A stretch of DNA of 64,000 nucleotides from Vibrio pacinii DSM 19139. GTDB taxonomy: Bacteria; Pseudomonadota; Gammaproteobacteria; Enterobacterales; Vibrionaceae. The notes beneath the pieces are model-generated. The model worked only from the letters and a program-made list of their open reading frames with translations. It did no database searches and was not told the DNA's origin. The position numbers were made by a program, and so were the translations under genes. The DNA is taken from assembly GCF_000711795.1 (NCBI RefSeq), contig NZ_KL543978.1:149826-213825 (forward strand), read 5' to 3'. Shown one piece after another: positions 24,982 through 32,796 of the stretch; positions within the stretch are counted from its first letter, which is position 1, and every line of letters starts with the position of its first letter.

Positions 24982-26808
24982 ATGCGTCCAGGTTTATCCG
25001 CCCTTTTGTTAGCATTATTGCCATGCTTAGTTTCGTCTCCAGCCCTCGCTGAAGATGGGCAAGCGTCATTAGTTCAAATTGATGACCAATTGTTCACCAA
25101 ACATGACGAACTCAGCACAGCGCGACAAACAAAAGACGAGCAGCAAGCACTGCTAGATAAAAAACAAGCTGAACTTAACTCTCTCGATCAACAAGCGAAA
25201 GCATTAGAGAAAGCTTTCACTGACGCAAAGCAAAAGCTCGAGTCTGATTATCAACGTATGATTGACGACCCGAGTGTCGACTTGGTGGCCTCTCAACAAG
25301 CTTATCAAGACGCCTGGTCAACGGTTAAACAAAATCAGAAAGCACGCCTAGCGGCAGAACAAGCCGTTGAAGAGCAACGTGCGTTGTTAGTCACACGCAA
25401 TGCTGAAGTGGAAGCAATTGAAAAAACAATTGCCGGCCTTGGCGAAAGCAAAATTCGCGCACGAGTTGAACAACTTAACCATGAACTGCAACAGCCAAGT
25501 AATATCGCGGTCAGCTTTACCAACCGCTGTCAGCCATCAATGACATTAGCTCAATGCGACCAACAAACTCGCGAGCTAGCACTGCAAAAGGCGGTTAAAC
25601 AGTTTCGCAGTGAGATCCCAAACCAAACCAGCGAAAGTGCTTTGGTGAAACGTAATATCAACGATGCCACTCTCAATATTCACGTGTTAAGACATGCCAC
25701 CAAGCAGTCTGGTTTTTATGATGGTGTCCGCTACCGCATAGTTATGGATGTAGAGCTAGAAACAAGACCAAGCGAAACCGTGGCTTGTCAGTTGCTTCAG
25801 GTCGAAAATCAATACTGTTTCGCTCCCGGCGTTGATAGCAGCAAACAATTACCTGTCGATCAGGAAATTGCTTGGGTGACCTTCTCTTTACGTTCAAATC
25901 AATACAATGACAGTGTCTTTATTGATGGTGTCTCTTATGGCAGTACCCCTATCGAAGTGATGTTGCCAACGGGATCGCACAATGTCTTGATCAAAAAAGA
26001 AGGCTACCAATCGTTTAATCAGCAAATATCGATTAAATCTGACACTTCTTTACGCGCCGTATTAACAGAGAAAGCCAATCCATTACGCGATGGAACTAAG
26101 TTTGCCGATGGCATGGCCAACAAAGGTTCAGCGCCAGAAGTTGTCACTTTACTGCCTGGCAAGTTCTATGTGGGCGAAGAAGGCTCAAGGCAAGTCTACC
26201 TTGATCATGCTTTCGCGATTGGGGTTACTCCAGTGACCGTTAGCCAATTCGCGACCTTTGTAGAACACACTAGTTATCAAACGGATGCCGAGCTCAAAAA
26301 CACCTGTACCGCATTGGTTAACGCCGAAGTCACTCCTATTGCTAACAGCAGTTGGCGCGACCCAGGCTTTAAGCAATATCCAAATTCTCCAGTGGTGTGT
26401 ATTAGCCAAAATGACGCTAGCTCATACACCAATTGGCTGCGCCAACAAACTGGAGCATCTTATCGTTTACCCACTGAAGATGAATGGGAAATCGCCGCAC
26501 GTGCTGGTAGCCAAGATAAGTATTGGTGGGGTGATGAATTTAAACCAGGTCAAGCTAATACCGGTTGGAGTGGCACACCTTGGTCAAATATAAGTACCGC
26601 TCCGGTCAGCGCTTTCAAACCAAACCAATTAGGTGTTTATGATAGTGTTGGCAACGTGTGGCAGTGGACCAGTAGTCCGCGTGGCATCGTTAAGGGAGGC
26701 GCTTGGAATTTTTCGCCGAATATGGCGGCGGCAGATAAGCAATTATTCCTCTCTCCATCAGAAGCCACCAACTATGTTGGCTTTCGTATCGTACGCGATA
26801 TCAATTAA
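24982..26808 (+). CDS. Periplasmic coiled-coil / PEGA / FGE-like (SUMF1-type) protein
   Basis: 608 residues. A signal peptide ends near 23 (SSPALAED). A coiled coil (about 30-175) includes QRMIDDPSVDLVASQQAYQD, the same signature as in the preceding gene. The four-cysteine middle domain and a PEGA domain (VFIDGVSYGSTPIEVMLPTG) follow, then a formylglycine-generating-enzyme-like domain (about 385-608): SYRLPTEDEWEIAARAGSQ, GVYDSVGNVWQWTSS, KGGAWNF, NYVGFRIVRD. The two catalytic cysteines of true FGE, normally just after the GGxW motif, are missing, so sulfatase activation is unlikely. It is a paralogue of the upstream gene with an added domain. Confidence 0.85.
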   Translation: MRPGLSALLLALLPCLVSSPALAEDGQASLVQIDDQLFTKHDELSTARQTKDEQQALLDKKQAELNSLDQQAKALEKAFTDAKQKLESDYQRMIDDPSVDLVASQQAYQDAWSTVKQNQKARLAAEQAVEEQRALLVTRNAEVEAIEKTIAGLGESKIRARVEQLNHELQQPSNIAVSFTNRCQPSMTLAQCDQQTRELALQKAVKQFRSEIPNQTSESALVKRNINDATLNIHVLRHATKQSGFYDGVRYRIVMDVELETRPSETVACQLLQVENQYCFAPGVDSSKQLPVDQEIAWVTFSLRSNQYNDSVFIDGVSYGSTPIEVMLPTGSHNVLIKKEGYQSFNQQISIKSDTSLRAVLTEKANPLRDGTKFADGMANKGSAPEVVTLLPGKFYVGEEGSRQVYLDHAFAIGVTPVTVSQFATFVEHTSYQTDAELKNTCTALVNAEVTPIANSSWRDPGFKQYPNSPVVCISQNDASSYTNWLRQQTGASYRLPTEDEWEIAARAGSQDKYWWGDEFKPGQANTGWSGTPWSNISTAPVSAFKPNQLGVYDSVGNVWQWTSSPRGIVKGGAWNFSPNMAAADKQLFLSPSEATNYVGFRIVRDIN

Positions 26809-26814
26809 GTATCT

Positions 26815-26837
26815 GAGGGGGATTTCCCCCCTTTTTT
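26815..26837 (+). terminator. Terminator after the FGE-like gene
   Basis: GGGGG (26817-26821) pairs with CCCCC (26826-26830) around ATTT and is followed by a T-run, starting 6 bases after the stop codon. Confidence 0.88.
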
Positions 26838-26867
26838 ATTTATTTCAAAAAGATAGAATCGATAACG

Positions 26868-26891
26868 AACTTAAGTCTAGCCACTTAAGTT
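26868..26891. promoter_or_regulatory. Inverted repeat upstream of the candidate small RNA
   Basis: AACTTAAG (26868-26875) and CTTAAGTT (26884-26891), perfect 8-base arms with an 8-base spacer. It ends just before the proposed -35 box of the RNA below, a position suited to an activator or repressor. Function inferred from position only. Confidence 0.35.
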
Positions 26892-26936
26892 TGATATCTA
26901 TTGATATGTCTATCTCTCAGTGATTTATTCTGAGTA

Positions 26937-27016
26937 CATAGAACCTCTTCTACACTTGGACAGGAACTTATGGTTCTTGTATTTGCCAGTCATCAATTGA
27001 TGCCTGGCATTTTTTA
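26937..27016 (+). ncRNA. Candidate orphan small RNA (about 80 nt)
   Basis: An intergenic stretch with its own apparent signals, separated from the previous gene by that gene's terminator. A possible promoter has TTGATA (26901-26906) and TTTATT (26924-26929) 17 bases apart. One stem pairs AGAACC (26940-26945) with GGTTCT (26972-26977). A terminator stem follows: TGCCAG-x-CATCAA pairs with TTGATG-x-CTGGCA (26984-27009), then seven T. Nothing else needs this terminator. No known family was recognised, and expression is unproven. Confidence 0.5.
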
Positions 27017-27168
27017 TTCATCGTCCCACTCTTCACTTGATTACAGTCAACCATTACACTGTCTGATTAATTAACGAGCAATCAATCGACTTATCTAATA
27101 TCTACAACTGCCTATTCAATAGAACATGCTATGATAGTCATCTTATTTAATAGCTTACTGTTGCACCT

Positions 27169-27882
27169 GTGAATCCACAACAGCTCTCCCTTTTTGCTCA
27201 ATTACCCGGATATTGGGGATGCAAAGATCTCAGTTCGGTTTTTGTTTATGCTAACGACGCTTACGCCAAATTAATCGGCTTTGATCAATCTCATGATTGT
27301 ATCGGTTTGACCGACCACCAGATGCCGAGCCCAACCACCCGCTGTGCTAGCGACTTTGTCAATCAAGATCGATATGTCATGGAGCACAAAACTCAGCTCA
27401 AAGTGTTAGATATCCACCCCTACCCTGATGGAACCTGGCGTGCACATATCTTTACCAAGACCCCATGGCTTGATGATAGTGGTCAAGTTCAAGGTACAAT
27501 ATTTTATGGTCAAGAGCTGTCAGATACTGCGATTTTAGAAGTGGGTCATTGGATTTGTCGGGCCACTGGAATCTCAACAGAACGCCCCATGACGGCCGTT
27601 ACTCCCGCAACGAGTACCCTGAGCTGTCAGTTAACCGACAGAGAATCTGAAGCATTGTTTCTGCTTTTATATGGTAAGAAACCACACTACATCGCCAATA
27701 TTATGAACATATCGGTGAAAACATTAGAAAGCTACGTGGTGCGATTAAGGCGTAAGTTTGGGGCTCATTCAAAAGCCCAATTAGTCGAAATGGCGCTTGA
27801 CCAAGGCTATGGATCGCATATCCCGAAAACATTATTGAAAACCCAAATTTCGGTTGCTCTCAATAGTGAATACGCCACATAA
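27169..27882 (+). CDS. PAS-LuxR transcriptional regulator
   Basis: 237 residues. The N-terminal PAS-like sensor domain (about 10-120) shows SVFVYANDAYAKLIGFDQSH and PYPDGTWRAHIFTKTPWLDD. The C-terminal LuxR helix-turn-helix (about 155-215) shows LTDRESEALFLLLYGKKPHY, IANIMNISVKTLESYVVRLR and the final KFGAHSKAQLVEMAL. This pairing is widespread and uncharacterised in vibrios; the PAS ligand is unknown. It is not an acyl-homoserine-lactone type. The start is a GTG with a weak ribosome site; no better start fits before the PAS domain. Confidence 0.82.
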   Translation: MNPQQLSLFAQLPGYWGCKDLSSVFVYANDAYAKLIGFDQSHDCIGLTDHQMPSPTTRCASDFVNQDRYVMEHKTQLKVLDIHPYPDGTWRAHIFTKTPWLDDSGQVQGTIFYGQELSDTAILEVGHWICRATGISTERPMTAVTPATSTLSCQLTDRESEALFLLLYGKKPHYIANIMNISVKTLESYVVRLRRKFGAHSKAQLVEMALDQGYGSHIPKTLLKTQISVALNSEYAT

Positions 27883-27893
27883 GTGGCGTATTC
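27868..27893. terminator. Bidirectional terminator between the LuxR gene and pdxH
   Basis: GAATACGCCAC (27868-27878) pairs perfectly with GTGGCGTATTC (27883-27893). The hairpin includes the stop codon of the LuxR gene and lies just before the end of pdxH. T-richness is modest on the plus side (GATTTTG). Confidence 0.8.
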
Positions 27894-27902
27894 GATTTTG
27901 TC

Positions 27903-28538
27903 CTAAGGAGCTAAACGGTCGATAATCCACTGCTCTTCTTGTTTCGAGAACAAAAAGCGATCGTGAAGTCGATGCTCTCCACCCTGCCAAAACTCTATGC
28001 TTTGTGGTCGAATACGATACCCGCCCCAGAAACTAGGTACTGGGATCTCTCCGGCTTCAAACTTTTTCTTGAGTTCAAGAAACTTGCCTTCCAGCACGCC
28101 ACGAGCGGAAATTCGGCTACTTTGTTTACTGGCGATAGCGGCAAGTTGGCTACCTTTAGGGCGAGAAGAGAAATACTTCAAGTTTTCCGTTGCCGATAAT
28201 TTTTCTGCTACACCGGTAATATGAACTTGACGTTCTAATGGGTGCCATGGGAAATGGAGGCTAACTTTGGCATTATGCTCTATGTGCTGCGCCTTGCGGC
28301 TACCCAAGTTAGTATAAAAAACGAAACCGCGCTTATCGACATCTTTTAGTAGTACAATACGCTGAAAGGGCTGACCCGTTTGATCAACGGTCGCGACTGT
28401 CATTGCTGTCGGGTCGGTCAGTTTCGCCTCAATGGCTTGTTTTAACCACAGGTTAAACTGCTCGATTGGGTCTGCGTTGAGATCTTTTCGGCGCAGTCCA
28501 CCTTTGTTATATTCGCGGCGAATATCTTCAAGTTCCAT
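27903..28538 (-). CDS. pdxH: Pyridoxamine/pyridoxine 5'-phosphate oxidase
   Basis: FMN enzyme that makes pyridoxal 5'-phosphate from PNP or PMP, the last step of vitamin B6 salvage and synthesis. The 211 residues align with E. coli PdxH (218) from the start to the end: [74 protein letters not shown] and the end IDRLAP. I choose ATG 28538, six bases after GAGGAC; an upstream in-frame ATG at 28601 adds 21 residues that do not resemble the family. Confidence 0.95.
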   Translation of the reverse strand: MELEDIRREYNKGGLRRKDLNADPIEQFNLWLKQAIEAKLTDPTAMTVATVDQTGQPFQRIVLLKDVDKRGFVFYTNLGSRKAQHIEHNAKVSLHFPWHPLERQVHITGVAEKLSATENLKYFSSRPKGSQLAAIASKQSSRISARGVLEGKFLELKKKFEAGEIPVPSFWGGYRIRPQSIEFWQGGEHRLHDRFLFSKQEEQWIIDRLAP

Positions 28539-28750
28539 CTCTTGTCCTCGACGAAATTTTTCATCGATTGTGCGCGCTTCTCGACAAGAACTCAAGCCCA
28601 AGCCGCGGGTTATGACTACACTTTATTAAAACCATCTATCAAAGTGGAGAAACCTATCATTTTGAATGACAAAACTGACGCTAAGTCCTTAACATTTTTA
28701 GCTATCAGTAATAAAATCAATCGAATATCACCATATTACAAGGATCACCG

Positions 28751-30142
28751 ATGAGTAAGAGCCGTTATAACAAGCTTACTCCTGACGAGCTGGATTATGT
28801 CGATGACAAAACCGCTGCGTTATTATTGAACACGCCAAACAGTGCCCGCATCATGCTGTGGGTAATGGTGATCTTTTTTGTTTTGGCAGGTTTATGGGCT
28901 GCGTGGGCTGAAATTGACAAAGTCACGGTGGGCCAAGGAAAGGTCGTTCCCTCTTCACAACTTCAAGTGGTGCAAAACCTCGAAGGTGGCTTGGTCAAAG
29001 AGATCCTTGTTCGTGAAGGACAGAAAGTCGAAAAAGGCCAGCAATTGTTGCTGATTGATGACACGCGTTTTCGTTCAGATTACCGCGAGCGTGAACAACA
29101 AGTCGCCAACTTAACCGCAAGCGTGCTGCAACTGTCAGCATCCATTACCAGCGTGGTCATTGATGAAGAGTTTGAAGACGCAGAATGGCAACGAGCGGTG
29201 TTGCTCAATTTTAACCGCCTCGCCTTTCCTCCTATATTGGTCGAGTCTCAACCTCGACTTGTCGCGCGTCAACGAGATGAGTACCGTCAAGATCTCGAAA
29301 ACCTCCGTAACCAACTGTCCGTGATTGACCAACAAGTTAAGCAAAAACAACAAGATTTAGTAGAGATCCAGGCGCGTATCAAAAACTTACGTGAAAGCTA
29401 CCGCTTTGCCGATAAAGAACTTGAGATTACACGTCCACTTGCCGAAGAGGGGGTGGTTCCTCGCATTGAATTGCTAAAACTGCAGCGCCAAGTCAACGAC
29501 ACGCGCCGCGAACTAACCTCAAGCGAACTCAAAATGCCGGTTTTACAATCAGCAATTAGAGAAGCGATGCTTAGCCGTATTGATGTTGCCCAGAAGTTTC
29601 GTTCAGAACAGCAAGAAAAGCTCAACGAAGCTCAAGACAGACTTTCATCATTGACTGAGTCGACAATAGGTCTGGAGGACCGCGTAAACCGCACCGTCGT
29701 AACCTCGCCAGTCACAGGCACAGTAAAAACGCTCAACGTTAATACAGTTGGAGGCGTTATTCAGCCGGGTATGGATATTGTGGAAATCGTTCCGAGTGAA
29801 GATACGCTGTTGGTTGAGGCTAAGATTGCACCTCAGGACATTGCATTTTTGCGCCCTGAACTGCCAACCATTGTTAAATTTAGTGCTTATGATTTCACTA
29901 AATATGGTGGGTTAGAAGGCACTTTAGAACATATTAGTGCCGATACCACCACCGATGAAGAAGGCAATAGTTTCTATCTTGTGCGTATTCGCACCAAAGA
30001 GACCAGTCTCGACAAGGATAACTCACTGCCTATAATTCCGGGAATGACGGCTTCTGTCGATATTATTATTGGTAAGCGAACCATACTTGAATATCTGCTC
30101 AAACCAATTTTAAGTGCTCAAAACAACGCCCTGAAGGAATAG
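28751..30142 (+). CDS. lapC: Type I secretion membrane fusion protein, LapC-like
   Basis: 463-residue HlyD-family periplasmic adaptor linking the LapB-type ABC exporter to an outer-membrane TolC-like channel. One membrane segment lies near residues 33-52. The first lipoyl half is VVPSSQLQVVQNLEGGLVKE, a long alpha-helical hairpin spans about 95-310, and the second half (VVTSPVTGTVKTLNVNTVGG) leads to a barrel domain. It opens the lap cluster; the next gene encodes the LapG protease. Start ATG after AAGGATCACCG. Confidence 0.9.
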   Translation: MSKSRYNKLTPDELDYVDDKTAALLLNTPNSARIMLWVMVIFFVLAGLWAAWAEIDKVTVGQGKVVPSSQLQVVQNLEGGLVKEILVREGQKVEKGQQLLLIDDTRFRSDYREREQQVANLTASVLQLSASITSVVIDEEFEDAEWQRAVLLNFNRLAFPPILVESQPRLVARQRDEYRQDLENLRNQLSVIDQQVKQKQQDLVEIQARIKNLRESYRFADKELEITRPLAEEGVVPRIELLKLQRQVNDTRRELTSSELKMPVLQSAIREAMLSRIDVAQKFRSEQQEKLNEAQDRLSSLTESTIGLEDRVNRTVVTSPVTGTVKTLNVNTVGGVIQPGMDIVEIVPSEDTLLVEAKIAPQDIAFLRPELPTIVKFSAYDFTKYGGLEGTLEHISADTTTDEEGNSFYLVRIRTKETSLDKDNSLPIIPGMTASVDIIIGKRTILEYLLKPILSAQNNALKE

Positions 30143-30144
30143 CT

Positions 30145-30186
30145 ATGACTAATTTTAATGACCGTTATTCAAGGATTGCCGCTTGA
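30145..30186 (+). CDS. Possible 13-codon leader ORF coupled to lapG
   Basis: ATG at 30145 runs 13 codons (MTNFNDRYSRIAA) to a TGA at 30184-30186 that overlaps the TTG start of lapG (30183). It begins two bases after the lapC stop. Ribosomes finishing this frame could restart on the weak TTG. Coding status is uncertain. Confidence 0.3.
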   Translation: MTNFNDRYSRIAA

Positions 30187-30863
30187 AGGCAATCACTCTA
30201 GCAAAATGCTCAGTCGCCTTTGCGCTGTTATTTTTTGCTACAACGACTTCGTTTGCTCTTAACACCCAAGAGCAACGTTGGGTTGATTCGGTCAGAAAAA
30301 CCTATGGCGACCGCGCCGGAAGGCGAGTGGAAACCTGGCGTCGGGAGATGTCTCAGTACGCTTCGCTACCCGAGCGACAAAAGCTCACCAAAGTGAACAG
30401 CTTCTTCAACCAGCTTAACTTTGTTGATGATATTAATCTTTGGGGAAAAAACGATTATTGGGCAACACCGCTCGAATTTTTAGGCAGTAATGCGGGTGAC
30501 TGCGAAGATTTTACCATTGCCAAATATTTCTCTTTATTAGAGCTCGGCGTCTCCGATAAAAAACTGCGCTTGGTTTATGTTAAGGCTATCGAGCTCAATC
30601 AGTTCCACATGGTGTTGGCATACTATTCCACCCCCAGTGCCGAGCCAGTACTGTTGGACAATATTAACCCAGAGATTAAACGTGCTTCTACCCGCCGCGA
30701 CTTATTACCTATTTACAGTTTCAACGGTAAAAACTTGTGGCTAATGAAGTCGAAAAACGGACAACTTGCAGGGAAATCTTCTAGGCTCAGCCTTTGGAAT
30801 GATCTCCGTGCGCGAGAAAAATCGCTCCAACTAAACAAACCCATAGTCAATTATGATGAGTAG
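30183..30863 (+). CDS. lapG: LapG periplasmic cysteine protease
   Basis: Calcium-dependent, transglutaminase-like cysteine protease that cuts the N-terminal anchor of LapA-type adhesins and so releases biofilm cells. Of 226 residues, a signal peptide ends near 25 (TTSFALN). The catalytic triad is visible: Cys107 in NAGDCEDF, His142 in QFHMVLAYY and Asp159 in LLDNI. The residues flanking the cysteine (Asp106, Glu108) match the calcium site of the family. The start is TTG at 30183, 8 bases after AAGGA, and overlaps the stop of a short upstream frame. LapD, encoded next, sequesters LapG when c-di-GMP is high. Confidence 0.93.
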   Translation: MKAITLAKCSVAFALLFFATTTSFALNTQEQRWVDSVRKTYGDRAGRRVETWRREMSQYASLPERQKLTKVNSFFNQLNFVDDINLWGKNDYWATPLEFLGSNAGDCEDFTIAKYFSLLELGVSDKKLRLVYVKAIELNQFHMVLAYYSTPSAEPVLLDNINPEIKRASTRRDLLPIYSFNGKNLWLMKSKNGQLAGKSSRLSLWNDLRAREKSLQLNKPIVNYDE

Positions 30864-30868
30864 GCAAT

Positions 30869-32779
30869 ATGACGTTATATAAACAACTTGTCGCCGGCAT
30901 GATTGCGGTTATTTTAATGTTGCTGATTTCAGTGTTTATCATTGAATTTAATACAACACGAAACAACCTCATTCAACAGCAGCAATCCGAGGTAAATAAT
31001 ACCATCAATACTGTTGGCCTGGCCCTAGCCCCCTATCTAGAGGACAAAGACCAAGTCGCAGTTGAGTCGGTCATTAATGCACTATTCGATGGCAGTAGTT
31101 ATTCAATCGTACGGCTTATCTTCTTAGATACTGGTGACGAGATCCTACGTACCTACCCGGTCCAGCCCAATGACGTCCCTAAATGGTTTACCCAACTCAA
31201 TCTATTTGAACGTATACATGATCGCCGTGTTGTGACGAGTGGTTGGATGCAGTTAGCAGAAGTCGAAATTGTGAGTGATACTGGAGATGCCTACATTCAG
31301 CTATGGCTTGCGTTTGAACGTTTAGTTATCGCGTTCTGTATTATTCTGCTTATTGGTTTGTTTGCTATTTCGTTCATTCTTAAACGTGCGCTCCGTCCAT
31401 TGCAATTGATTGTTAATAAAATGGAGCAAGTCGCGCGTAATCAGTTTGGCGATCCACTGCCACGACCTACCACACAAGATTTGATCTACGTTGTTGATGG
31501 CATTAACAGCATGTCATCTCAACTTGAAAAATCATTTAAAGCACAAGCAAAAGAGGCGCAGCAACTGCGTGAACGTGCCTATATCGACCCAGTTTCCCAG
31601 TTAGGTAACCGTGCCTACTACATGAGTCAACTCAACTCATGGCTTGGCGAAGGTGGTATGGGTGGTGTCGCTATTCTCGAAGCGAGCTTTATTCGTGAAC
31701 TCTACGACGACAAAGGCTACGAGGCTGGTGACGGGATGGTGCGAGAGCTCGCCGATCACCTAAAAGTGTCGCTCTCTTCACCTAACGTAACACTTGCACG
31801 CATTTCGACCGAAGAGTTCGGCTTTATTGTTCCTAACCTTGATGAGAGCGAACTAAAATTAATCGCCGAAAGTATCATCACTTATGTACAAGACGTCAAT
31901 GCTGACCCTACGGGTATGGCGACACCGAACATTTCGCTTGGGGTTGTTTATAACAAGGGCTCGACCAGTTCAACTGAGCTATTAACTATGCTCGACAATG
32001 CGTTGGCCGCAGCGAAGTCAAACCCAGAGTTGGATTACAGCTTCGTGACGGGTGAACAGACCGACAGTTTGATGGGCAAACAACAATGGAAACAATTAGT
32101 CAGTGAAGCCATCAGCAACGATTGGTTTAGCTTCCGTTTCCAAGCGGCTAACGACAGTTCCGGTCAAACCTATCACCGAGAGGTGTTCTCAGCGATCGAA
32201 AAAGAAGGTGAACGTTACAGCGCAAACCAATACTTATTTGCACTCGAACAACTCAATGCCAGCCACCTGTTTGATGAGTACGTCATCGAATCGATAGTCA
32301 AACGTTTAGAGGCGGGTGAGTTTCACGCACCAGTCGCCATCAACATCGCGCAAAGCAGTATTTCTCAACCAAGCTTTATCCGTTGGGTGACTCAACTGCT
32401 TAATAAACATACTCAAGTCGCCTCATTGCTCCATTTTGAGATCCCAGAGAATTGCTTTATTAACTCACCACACCATACCGCCTTATTTTGTAATGCGGTG
32501 CGCGGCGCAGGTGCTGATTTCGGTGTCGACAACTATGGACGAAACTTCCAATCGCTTGATTATATTAATGAGTTCCGCCCTGCGTATGTAAAACTCGATT
32601 ATCTCTACACCCATCATCTTGATGACGAAAAACAGAAATTTACTCTGACGTCAATTTCAAGAACAGCGCACAATCTGGGCATTAAGACCATTGCATCGCG
32701 AGTCGAGACACAGACTCAGTTAGACTTCTTAGCTGAGCACTTTATTGAAGTCTTCCAAGGCTTCATCGTAGATAAATAA
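30869..32779 (+). CDS. lapD: LapD c-di-GMP receptor (degenerate GGDEF-EAL)
   Basis: 636-residue inner-membrane receptor. A membrane segment lies near residues 7-26, a LapD/MoxY-type periplasmic domain at about 30-145 (LAPYLEDKDQVAVESVINAL, TSGWMQLAEVEIVSD), a second membrane segment near 150-170, and a HAMP region (ALRPLQLIVNKMEQVA). The cytoplasmic domains are degenerate: STEEF in place of GGDEF, and EVF where EAL is expected. It therefore should bind but not make or break c-di-GMP. When c-di-GMP is bound, the periplasmic part holds LapG inactive. Five bases after lapG. Confidence 0.93.
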   Translation: MTLYKQLVAGMIAVILMLLISVFIIEFNTTRNNLIQQQQSEVNNTINTVGLALAPYLEDKDQVAVESVINALFDGSSYSIVRLIFLDTGDEILRTYPVQPNDVPKWFTQLNLFERIHDRRVVTSGWMQLAEVEIVSDTGDAYIQLWLAFERLVIAFCIILLIGLFAISFILKRALRPLQLIVNKMEQVARNQFGDPLPRPTTQDLIYVVDGINSMSSQLEKSFKAQAKEAQQLRERAYIDPVSQLGNRAYYMSQLNSWLGEGGMGGVAILEASFIRELYDDKGYEAGDGMVRELADHLKVSLSSPNVTLARISTEEFGFIVPNLDESELKLIAESIITYVQDVNADPTGMATPNISLGVVYNKGSTSSTELLTMLDNALAAAKSNPELDYSFVTGEQTDSLMGKQQWKQLVSEAISNDWFSFRFQAANDSSGQTYHREVFSAIEKEGERYSANQYLFALEQLNASHLFDEYVIESIVKRLEAGEFHAPVAINIAQSSISQPSFIRWVTQLLNKHTQVASLLHFEIPENCFINSPHHTALFCNAVRGAGADFGVDNYGRNFQSLDYINEFRPAYVKLDYLYTHHLDDEKQKFTLTSISRTAHNLGIKTIASRVETQTQLDFLAEHFIEVFQGFIVDK

Positions 32780-32796
32780 CAAATAAAAGGTATAGC

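Noticed and set aside
24982-26808. Active formylglycine-generating enzyme
   Set aside because: The FGE-like fold is present but the catalytic cysteines after the GGxW motif are missing, so sulfatase activation is not supported.
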